DNA of 5,548 nucleotides from Lichenicola sp964245345. Its GTDB lineage: Bacteria; Pseudomonadota; Alphaproteobacteria; Acetobacterales; Acetobacteraceae. The position numbers were made by a program, and so were the translations under genes. The DNA is taken from NCBI GenBank assembly GCA_964245345.1, contig CAXTMS010000226.1, positions 1 through 5,548 on the forward strand, written 5' to 3'. The notes under the pieces are model-generated. The model made no database searches. It was given only the letters and a program-made list of their open reading frames with translations, and was not told the DNA's origin. Positions 1-4,761 of this stretch are shown here, one piece after another (the first letter of the stretch is position 1; each line of letters starts with the position of its first letter).

Positions 1-334
1 GCGAGCGCTTGGCGACGTTGGCGGCGTAGTCGCCGATCCGCTCCAGGTCGGAGGTCACCTTCAGCGCGGACACGATCTCGCGCAGGTCCTGCGCCATCGG
101 CGCGCGCAGGGCCAGCATCTTGATCGCCCGCGCCTCGACCTCGCGTTCCAGCGCGTCGACCTCCGGGTCCTGCTCCATCGCCATCTGCGCGGCTTCCGGG
201 TTGTGCTCCAGGATCGCCTGGATCGCGTGCGCGGTCTGGCTTTCCACCAGGCCGCCCATGCGCGCCATCAGGCCGCGCAGCTGGTTCAGCTCCTGCTCGT
301 AGCTGGATACGATGTGGCCCGGGCTGCTGTTCAT
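1..334 (-). CDS. phoU: Phosphate signalling protein PhoU (3' part cut off by window edge)
   Basis: PhoU is a cytoplasmic helical protein that connects the state of the PstSCAB transporter to the PhoR/PhoB two-component system and keeps the Pho regulon off when phosphate is plentiful. The visible part is 111 residues of a family usually near 220-240, so about the first of the two three-helix PhoU repeats is present. The diagnostic stretch is SDLERIGDYAANVAKR at residues 95-110, which carries the family's E/DxxxD metal-binding motif (E98, D102). Other matching segments are the N-terminal SYEQELNQLR and the Leu/Ala-rich helix APMAQDLREIVSALK. The ATG at 334 is preceded by GGAA about 7 nt upstream and follows the pstB stop by 14 nt, so it is the last visible gene of the pst operon. 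The reading frame is uninterrupted to the window edge. The identification is firm; only the missing C-terminus cannot be checked. Confidence 0.95.
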   Translation of the reverse strand, partial: MNSSPGHIVSSYEQELNQLRGLMARMGGLVESQTAHAIQAILEHNPEAAQMAMEQDPEVDALEREVEARAIKMLALRAPMAQDLREIVSALKVTSDLERIGDYAANVAKRS

Positions 335-348
335 GACGGTTCCGTTGC

Positions 349-1185
349 TCAGCCGAAGCGGCCGGTGATGTAGTCTTGCGTGCGCTTCTGCCGCGGCGTG
401 GTGAACATGCGCGACGCCTCGTCCACCTCCACCAGCTCGCCCATGTAGAAGAACGCCACCCGGTCGGCGCAGCGCGCCGCCTGCTGCAGGTTGTGGGTGA
501 CGATGGCGATGGTGAAGTCCTGCTTGAGCTCGTCGAGCAGCTCCTCGATGCGCGCGGTCGAGATCGGGTCCAGCGCCGAGGTCGGCTCGTCGAGCAGGAT
601 CACCTCGGGCCGCGTGGCGATGGTGCGCGCGATGCACAGGCGCTGCTGCTGTCCGCCGGACAGCGACGTGGCGCTGGAGCGCAGCCGGTCCTTGACCTCG
701 TTCCACAGCGCCACCCGGCGTAGCGCGTCCTCGATGCGCCCGGCCATGTCGGCGCGCCCGAGCCGCTCGTGCAGCCGGATGCCGAAGGCGATGTTGCCCT
801 CTATGGACATCGGGAACGGGGTCGGCTTCTGGAACACCATGCCGACGCGCGAGCGCAAACGGTTGGCGTCGACGTGCGGGCCGACGATGTTCTCGCCGTC
901 CAGCAGCACCTCGCCGCTGGCCCGCTGCCCGGGATACAGGTCGTACATCCGGTTGAGCACGCGAAGCAGCGTCGACTTGCCGCATCCCGACGGTCCGATC
1001 AGCCCGGTGACCTGGCGCGCGGGGAAGTCCAGGCTGATCCCCTTCAGCGCCTGCGACGCGCCGTAGTGGAAGTCGAGGTTGCGTATGGAGATCATCGGCC
1101 GCCCACCGGCGGCGACGCCGGACGCGGGGCTCGACGCGGCTTCCCGTGCCAGGCCGGGCAGCGGGCGGGGGGTCCGGTCGTCCAT
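349..1185 (-). CDS. pstB: Phosphate ABC transporter ATP-binding protein PstB
   Basis: PstB is the ATPase of the Pst phosphate importer. It works as a dimer on the cytoplasmic face of PstC/PstA and powers phosphate uptake. All ABC motifs are intact in the 278 residues: Walker A GPSGCGKST (64-72), Q-loop Q119 in VFQKPTPFPMS, signature LSGGQQQR (175-182), Walker B VILLDEP with catalytic E200, D-loop SALD, and H-loop H231 in VTHN. The QKPTPFPMSI stretch and the C-terminal RQKRTQDYITGRFG are characteristic of PstB among ABC ATPases. The start at 1185 is chosen because its ATG shares a base with the pstA stop (TGATG) and an AGGACAGG-like ribosome site sits just upstream. It gives about 30 Pro/Ala/Arg-rich residues before the conserved MISIRNLDFHYG. 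A second in-frame ATG at 1095 would give 248 residues, but it lacks a convincing ribosome site. The frame stays open upstream to 1971, but that part is a shadow of pstA. Confidence 0.97.
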   Translation of the reverse strand: MDDRTPRPLPGLAREAASSPASGVAAGGRPMISIRNLDFHYGASQALKGISLDFPARQVTGLIGPSGCGKSTLLRVLNRMYDLYPGQRASGEVLLDGENIVGPHVDANRLRSRVGMVFQKPTPFPMSIEGNIAFGIRLHERLGRADMAGRIEDALRRVALWNEVKDRLRSSATSLSGGQQQRLCIARTIATRPEVILLDEPTSALDPISTARIEELLDELKQDFTIAIVTHNLQQAARCADRVAFFYMGELVEVDEASRMFTTPRQKRTQDYITGRFG

Positions 1186-2072
1186 CACCTGTCCTGTCCG
1201 CGCAGGCCCAGCCGGGCCGCGATGTTGATCAGCAGCACGCCCGCCGTGATCAGCAGGGCGGCGGTCCAGGCCAGCTGCACCCAGTCCTCGGCGGGCGAGC
1301 CGGCGTACTGGTAGATGGTCACCGGCAGGCTCGCCATCTCGTGGTTCAAGGACAGCGACCAGTTGAGGTTGCCGAGCGAGGTGAACAGCAGCGGCGCGGT
1401 TTCGCCGGAGATGCGTGCGACCGCCAGCAGCACCCCGGTCATCATGCCGCGACGCGCCGCGCGCACGCACACCAGCAGCACCACCTTCCAGCGCGGCGCA
1501 CCCAGGGCGGCGGCCGCTTCGCGCATGGACAACGGCACCAGGCGGAGCATGTCCTCGCTGGTGCGCACCACGATCGGGATCACCAGGATCGCCAGCGCCG
1601 CCACGCCGGCCCAGCCGGAGAAATGGTGGAACGGCGCCACCAGCACGAGGTAGACGAACAGCCCGACCAGGATGGAAGGCGCGGACAGCAGCATGTCGGA
1701 CACGAAGCGCACCGCGTTCGCCACCACCGAGCCGGTGCCATACTCGGCCAGGTAGATGCCGGCGAGCAGCCCGATCGGGGTGCCGATCAGGGTGGCCAGC
1801 ACCACCTGGATCACGCTGCCGACGATGGGATTGAGCAGGCCGCCATGGCCGCCCGCGGGAGCGGTGACGTGGAACAGGGTGTGGGGCGTCAGGCCGCCGA
1901 TGCCGTAGGACACCAGGGTCCACAGGATCGACACGAGGGCCGCCAGCACCACCAGCGTGGCGGCGAAGCACAGCCCCGTCGCCACCGCGTCGGCGGCGCG
2001 TCGGCGGCGGAGCAGGCCGAGGTCGCGTGCGGGCGCGTCGGCGATGGAGCCCATGGCGGTGGCTGATGACAT
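1185..2072 (-). CDS. pstA: Phosphate ABC transporter permease PstA
   Basis: PstA is one of the two inner-membrane permease subunits of the Pst importer and pairs with PstC to form the phosphate path. The 295-residue product is close to the usual size (E. coli about 296). A basic N-terminus (LLRRRR near 20-25) precedes about six hydrophobic segments, near residues 28-52, 82-108, 128-148, 154-171, 208-228 and 265-287. The EAA loop that contacts PstB begins MREAAAALGAPRWKVV (183-198). The hallmark ISGETAPLLFTSLGN lies at 221-235. In the EAA loop the usual Leu-Pro before AAR reads Val-Arg (VCVRAARRG), which is unusual. The ATG at 2072 has a GGGGAG ribosome site four bases upstream, starting immediately after the pstC stop. 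An in-frame ATG six codons later is possible but less well placed. The stop overlaps the pstB start, which suggests translational coupling. Confidence 0.96.
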   Translation of the reverse strand: MSSATAMGSIADAPARDLGLLRRRRAADAVATGLCFAATLVVLAALVSILWTLVSYGIGGLTPHTLFHVTAPAGGHGGLLNPIVGSVIQVVLATLIGTPIGLLAGIYLAEYGTGSVVANAVRFVSDMLLSAPSILVGLFVYLVLVAPFHHFSGWAGVAALAILVIPIVVRTSEDMLRLVPLSMREAAAALGAPRWKVVLLVCVRAARRGMMTGVLLAVARISGETAPLLFTSLGNLNWSLSLNHEMASLPVTIYQYAGSPAEDWVQLAWTAALLITAGVLLINIAARLGLRGQDR

Positions 2073-2082
2073 CCCGCTCCCC

Positions 2083-3060
2083 TCAGCGCCGTGCGGGCCA
2101 GCCGGTGCGCAGCAGCAGGCGCGAGCAGGCCAGGGTGATGAAGGAGATCACCATCAGGATGAAGCCCAGCGCCAGCAGCGCCGACAGCTTCAGGCTTCCG
2201 GCCGAGCTTTCGGGAAACTCGAGCGCGATCAGCGAGGCGATGGTGTTGCCGGGCGAGAACAGGCTCGCGCTGATGCGGTTGGTGTTGCCGATCACGAAGG
2301 TGACCGCCATGGTCTCGCCCAGCGCGCGGCCGAGGCCCAGCATGATGCCGCCGATCACCGCGGTGCGCGACCAGGGCAGCACCACCTGGCGCATCACGTC
2401 CCATCGGGTCGAGCCCAGGCCGTAGGCGCTTTCCTTGAGCACCGGCGGCATGGAGTTGAACACGTCGCGCATCACCGCGGCGATGAACGGCGTGACCATC
2501 ACCGCCAGGATCAGGCCGGCGGTGAGCAGGCCGGTGCCGAAGGGCGCGCCGGAAAAGAACGGGTGCAGCAGGCGGACATGGCCCAGGGTGTGGATCAGCG
2601 GCGGCTGGACGTCGTGCGCCATGATCGGCACGATCACGAAGAAGCCCCACATGCCGAAGATGATCGACGGCACCGCCGCCAGCAGCTCCACCGCGGTGCC
2701 GAGCGGGCCGGACAGCCAGGCGGGCGCCATCTCGGTCAGGCAAAAGGCGACGCCGAACGCCAGCGGCACCGCCACCACCAAGCCGATCGCCGAGGTGACG
2801 AGCGTGCCGAACACCGCGGTCAGCGCGCCGTAATGGTCCAGCACCGGGTTCCAGGCCGAGGAGGACAGGAAACCCCAGCCAAACGCGGAGAACGCCTGCC
2901 GTCCGCCCGCCAGCATCACCGCGATGATGCCGCCGATCAGCAGCAGCACCACCAGCCCGCAGGCGCGCACGATGCCCGAAAAGGCGGGATCGCCCCAGCC
3001 CCTGTCCCCTTCACTGGCCCGTGGCCCGGTTGCTCCGGCGAGGCTGGCGTCCGTGGTCAT
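2083..3060 (-). CDS. pstC: Phosphate ABC transporter permease PstC
   Basis: PstC is the other inner-membrane permease subunit of the Pst importer, partner of PstA and PstB. The 325 residues match the family length (about 300-330). A polar cytoplasmic N-terminus of about 27 residues is followed by a first membrane helix at about 28-51, then helices near 80-106, 120-148, 176-197, 232-256 and 291-314. Family hallmarks are the periplasmic segment FGWGFLSSSAWNP (60-72), the stretch VELLAAVPSIIFGMWGFFV (124-142), the EAA loop LKESAYGLGSTRWDVMRQVV with LPWSR (208-232, Leu-Pro intact), and GRALGETMAV (244-253). The conserved charged Arg and Glu of that last motif have been linked to phosphate transport in E. 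coli PstC. The start at 3060 is the first ATG of the conserved frame, with GGA-type purines 8-14 nt upstream, a modest ribosome site. It lies 52 nt after pstS and 10 nt before pstA. Confidence 0.96.
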   Translation of the reverse strand: MTTDASLAGATGPRASEGDRGWGDPAFSGIVRACGLVVLLLIGGIIAVMLAGGRQAFSAFGWGFLSSSAWNPVLDHYGALTAVFGTLVTSAIGLVVAVPLAFGVAFCLTEMAPAWLSGPLGTAVELLAAVPSIIFGMWGFFVIVPIMAHDVQPPLIHTLGHVRLLHPFFSGAPFGTGLLTAGLILAVMVTPFIAAVMRDVFNSMPPVLKESAYGLGSTRWDVMRQVVLPWSRTAVIGGIMLGLGRALGETMAVTFVIGNTNRISASLFSPGNTIASLIALEFPESSAGSLKLSALLALGFILMVISFITLACSRLLLRTGWPARR

Positions 3061-3079
3061 GCGCGTTCCGGCTCCGAAC

Positions 3080-3109
3080 CCGGTCGATCAGCCGGCAGGC
3101 CGCGACCGG
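3080..3109 (-). repeat. Stem-loop between pstS and pstC
   Basis: CCGGTCG at 3080-3086 and CGACCGG at 3103-3109 are perfect inverted copies, giving a 7-bp stem with a 16-nt loop that itself holds the small palindrome GCCGGC. It fills most of the 52-nt gap between the pstS stop and the pstC start. There is no T-run after it on the minus strand, so it is not a standard intrinsic terminator. By analogy with other binding-protein-dependent operons, such a hairpin could protect the pstS message from 3' decay or partly block transcription, so that the binding protein outnumbers the permease. That role is inference. In DNA this GC-rich, a 7-bp stem can also occur by chance. Confidence 0.45.
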
Positions 3110-3112
3110 TGG

Positions 3113-4165
3113 TCACTGCGCCAGGGTGGGAGCTCCGGCGACGTTGGTCCAGGCGTGACGAACCGTGGTCTGCACCGAAGCCGGCAGCGGCACGTACTGC
3201 AGCGAGCGGGCGGTGCCGGCGCCGTTGCGGAACGCCCAGTCGAACATCCGCAGCACGGCGGCGCTGCGCGCGGGGTCCTTCGGGTTGGTCGGCAGCAGCA
3301 CGAAGGTCGCCGACACGATCGGCCAGGCGCCTTCCGCCGGGGTGTCGAGCAGGTCGACCGCGAAGAACTGCGCCCCCGCCCAGTCGGCGCCGGCCGCCGC
3401 CTTGGTGAAGCTGTCGAGGCTGGGCGCCACGAACGCGCCGGCCTTGTCCTTGAGCAGCGTGGTGGTCAGGCCGTTCTTGTTGGCATAGGCATACTCGACA
3501 TAGCCGATGCCGCCCTCGGTGTTGCGCACGGTGGCGGCGACGCCGTCATTGCCCTTGGCGCCGGCGCCGGTGGGCCAGGCGATGGAGGAGGCGGCGCCGA
3601 TCTTGGTCTTCCAGTCCGGGCTTTGCTTGGCCAGGTAGGAGGTGAACACGAAGGTGGTGCCGGAGCCGTCGGCGCGGTGCACCGCCGCCACCGCGGTGTC
3701 GGGCAGCTTCAGGCCCGGGTTCAGGGCGGCGATCTTGGGATCGTTCCAGGTGGAGATCGCGCCGGAAAACAGGTCGGCCAGCACGGCGCCGGTCAGGCGC
3801 AGCTGGTTCGAGCTGATCCCGGGCAGGTTCACGATCGGCACCACGCCTCCCATCACGGTGGGAAACTGCAGCAGCATGTTCGCGGCGAGCTTGGGACCGG
3901 CCATCGGCGCGTCGGAAGCGCCGAAATCCACCGTGCGGGCGATCACCTGGTTCTGCCCGGCGCTGGAGCCGAGCGCCTGGTAGTTCAGCACCACGCCAAG
4001 CGGTGCCTTCGCGGCCGCCCCCCAGGCGCCGTAGATCGGCGCGGCAAACGAGGAACCGGCGCCGGTGATGTCGACGGCCAGCGCCGGGGACGCGGCCGAC
4101 AACAATCCGAGCGCGAGGATCGCGCCGCAGGGGATGCGGGGAACAGGCCGGCTGGTCGAACGCAT
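3113..4165 (-). CDS. pstS: Periplasmic phosphate-binding protein PstS
   Basis: PstS captures inorganic phosphate in the periplasm and delivers it to PstC/PstA. The 350-residue precursor has a Sec signal peptide: basic start (MRSTSRPVPR), hydrophobic core (AILALGLLSAA), and likely cleavage after ALA at residue 30, before VDITGAG. No lipobox is seen, so it is probably soluble rather than a lipoprotein. The phosphate-contact segments of E. coli PstS are all recognisable: GAGSSF (35-40), GSSAG (66-70), DFGASDAPM (80-88) and RADGSGTTFVFTSYL (164-178). GNDGVA, GIGYVEYAYA and AWPIVSATF further confirm the family. The start at 4165 is favoured by an AAGGA ribosome site seven bases upstream and by the signal peptide. 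The frame is open further upstream, and an ATG at 4198 would add 11 residues without a ribosome site. This is the first gene of the pst operon, directly behind the Pho box. Confidence 0.97.
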   Translation of the reverse strand: MRSTSRPVPRIPCGAILALGLLSAASPALAVDITGAGSSFAAPIYGAWGAAAKAPLGVVLNYQALGSSAGQNQVIARTVDFGASDAPMAGPKLAANMLLQFPTVMGGVVPIVNLPGISSNQLRLTGAVLADLFSGAISTWNDPKIAALNPGLKLPDTAVAAVHRADGSGTTFVFTSYLAKQSPDWKTKIGAASSIAWPTGAGAKGNDGVAATVRNTEGGIGYVEYAYANKNGLTTTLLKDKAGAFVAPSLDSFTKAAAGADWAGAQFFAVDLLDTPAEGAWPIVSATFVLLPTNPKDPARSAAVLRMFDWAFRNGAGTARSLQYVPLPASVQTTVRHAWTNVAGAPTLAQ

Positions 4166-4172
4166 CTCGTGT

Positions 4173-4177
4173 TCCTT
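4173..4177 (-). promoter_or_regulatory. Ribosome binding site of pstS
   Basis: AAGGA on the minus strand lies seven bases before the ATG at 4165. It decides between this start and the in-frame ATG at 4198, which has no purine-rich sequence at the right distance. Confidence 0.75.
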
Positions 4178-4250
4178 GGGCAAGGGGACGAGGCGCATCC
4201 GGTCGGCGCCCGCAGTCGAGCGCCTTCTAGTCGGCGGCGGTGGCGCCGTT

Positions 4251-4279
4251 GTTTCAGTCCGATGACAGTTCGATGACAA
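4251..4279 (-). promoter_or_regulatory. Pho box (PhoB operator/promoter) upstream of pstS
   Basis: On the minus strand, TTGTCAT (4279-4273), a four-base spacer CGAA, and CTGTCAT (4268-4262) reproduce the PhoB consensus of two CTGTCAT-like repeats 11 bp apart with only one mismatch in 14 repeat positions. A weaker third copy, CTGAAAC (4257-4251), continues the same 11-bp phase. The box lies about 100 bp before the pstS start and between the preceding gene's stop and pstS, as expected for a PhoB-activated pst promoter in which the box replaces the -35 element. A candidate -10, TAGAAG at 4229-4224, is further from the second repeat than usual. It would fit better if the third repeat and a degenerate fourth repeat (4246-4240) also count. 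The box is clear; the -10 is uncertain. Predicted effect: induction of the operon by PhoR/PhoB when phosphate is scarce. Confidence 0.88.
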
Positions 4280-4286
4280 GCGCTGA

Positions 4287-4302
4287 TCCGGAACAATCCG
4301 GA
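4287..4302 (-). repeat. Short TCCGGA hairpin after the small gene
   Basis: TCCGGA occurs twice (4287-4292 and 4297-4302) around a four-base loop. As TCCGGA is its own reverse complement, this gives a 6-bp stem with a 4-nt loop. It begins six bases after the stop of the 78-residue gene and ends about eight bases before the Pho box. It could weakly terminate or trim the upstream transcript, but no T-run follows on the minus strand, so a terminator role is only a guess. Confidence 0.35.
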
Positions 4303-4308
4303 CGCGGC

Positions 4309-4545
4309 TCAAGCGGACTTCTTCACCGCCTTGGCCAGCTGGTCCGAGCGCTGCTGCCAGAACGCCATGTCTGCAGCCTTGCTGAACATCACCCTGGTGC
4401 CCTTGCCGCCCTGGCTCACCCGGATCTTGCCGCCGTTGCGGGCGCGGTGGTCGGCCAGCCATTCCAGCAGCACCGGGTCCTGGCTGCCGCGCCCCTCGAA
4501 CTCGAGGATGCCGGCGATCTCTTCCTCTTTGTGACGTCTGACCAT
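4309..4545 (-). CDS. Small protein of unknown function (78 aa)
   Basis: I do not recognise this protein. It is 78 residues, highly charged and probably soluble and cytoplasmic, with no signal peptide or membrane helix. It starts MVRRHKEEEIAGILEFEGRG, has a probable amphipathic helix DPVLLEWLADHRAR (23-36), then a Gly/Lys-rich turn GGKIRVSQGGKGTRVMF (38-54) that looks like a beta-hairpin. It ends in a helix around AADMAFWQQRSDQLAKAVKK (57-76) with a basic tail. Support for a real gene is the AGGAGA ribosome site five bases before the ATG at 4545, codon use like its neighbours, and a stop just before the Pho box. The frame remains open upstream to 4716, but that extension lacks a start signal and contains the hairpins. 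It lies in the same direction as pstS but has no Pho box of its own. Basic surface and small size would allow nucleic-acid binding or a regulatory role, but nothing in the sequence proves one. Confidence 0.72.
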   Translation of the reverse strand: MVRRHKEEEIAGILEFEGRGSQDPVLLEWLADHRARNGGKIRVSQGGKGTRVMFSKAADMAFWQQRSDQLAKAVKKSA

Positions 4546-4560
4546 GGGTCTCTCCTCGTG

Positions 4561-4583
4561 CGCGGTCGTCCGGCGTGACCGCG
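4561..4583 (-). repeat. Stem-loop next to the ribosome site of the small gene
   Basis: CGCGGTC (4561-4567) and GACCGCG (4577-4583) form a perfect 7-bp stem with a 9-nt loop. On the minus-strand transcript it ends four bases before the AGGAGA ribosome site, close enough to influence ribosome access. No function is shown. Confidence 0.4.
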
Positions 4584-4607
4584 GATGTCCGGGCGCAACC
4601 AACCGTC

Positions 4608-4643
4608 CAGGACGCGCTGCCGCGTCCTGCTGCCCGCAGCGCG
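4608..4643 (-). repeat. Overlapping alternative hairpins upstream of the small gene
   Basis: CAGGACGCG (4608-4616) and CGCGTCCTG (4621-4629) make a perfect 9-bp stem closed by a 4-nt loop. A second pairing, CGCGCTGC (4613-4620) with GCAGCGCG (4636-4643), is 8 bp and uses some of the same bases, so the two structures exclude each other. This would lie in the leader of the 78-residue gene if transcription starts above 4643. It resembles a terminator or switch in form, but there is no T-run, and chance in GC-rich sequence is a real alternative. Confidence 0.45.
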
Positions 4644-4727
4644 CTACAGGCCCATGGCTGGTTCCGCTAGGGCCGCCGCTCTCGACCAGTCGATCCGGAA
4701 GCGGCACCGCTTGCAAATCTGGTTGTC

Positions 4728-4760
4728 CCCAGGCCTTCCTGCAACGGCAGGAGGCCAGGG
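4728..4760 (-). terminator. Hairpin terminator of the alcohol dehydrogenase gene
   Basis: A long inverted repeat lies immediately after the dehydrogenase stop (4762-4764). CCC 4728-4730 pairs with GGG 4758-4760, then after an A/A mismatch GGCC 4732-4735 pairs with GGCC 4753-4756, and TCCTGC 4737-4742 pairs with GCAGGA 4747-4752. T4736 is bulged and the loop is AACG on the plus strand. This gives 13 base pairs, far above the background in this window. The minus-strand sequence that follows is not T-rich, so it may stabilise the message end or act with Rho rather than be a textbook intrinsic terminator. Confidence 0.7.
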
Positions 4761-4761
4761 A

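Larger units (their letters stand above)
4546..4761. other. Non-coding region between the small gene and the dehydrogenase
   Basis: About 216 bp with no convincing gene on either strand. It should hold the promoter and leader of the 78-residue gene, but I see no clear -35/-10 pair. It contains the AGGAGA ribosome site (4556-4551), several inverted repeats (4561-4583, 4608-4629 with the alternative 4613-4643, and a small one at 4699-4712) and the dehydrogenase terminator hairpin (4728-4760). No Pho box copy was found here. Confidence 0.6.

Noticed and set aside
1186..1971. Upstream continuation of the pstB frame, which would suggest a 540-residue fusion
   Set aside because: This part overlaps pstA in another frame, is Arg/Gly/Pro-rich and unlike any transporter domain. 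The coupled TGATG start at 1185 is the better start.
1889..2743. Minus-strand open frame (284 codons) overlapping pstA and pstC
   Set aside because: Out of frame with both permeases and Arg/Ala/Pro-rich; a codon-bias shadow.
1957..3408. Long plus-strand open frame (483 codons) opposite pstC and pstA
   Set aside because: The translation is rich in Gln, His, Arg and Gly with no domain pattern, typical of a frame opposite GC-rich genes. Intact pstA and pstC with clear family motifs occupy the other strand.
4203..4248. 7-bp inverted repeat CGGCGCC/GGCGCCG upstream of pstS
   Set aside because: The loop is 31 nt and spans the candidate -10 element, so the whole stem would not be in the transcript; likely chance in GC-rich sequence.
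2924..4276. Long plus-strand open frame (450 codons) opposite pstS
   Set aside because: Low-complexity Gly/Arg/His composition. It lies wholly opposite pstS and its Pho box and has no recognisable motif.
4166..4462. N-terminal extension of pstS up to 4462
   Set aside because: It would run through the Pho box and the small gene, and would place a clear signal peptide in the middle of the protein.
4546..4716. N-terminal extension of the small gene to 135 residues
   Set aside because: No ribosome site upstream of 4716, the region is full of inverted repeats, and an excellent AGGAGA site marks the ATG at 4545.
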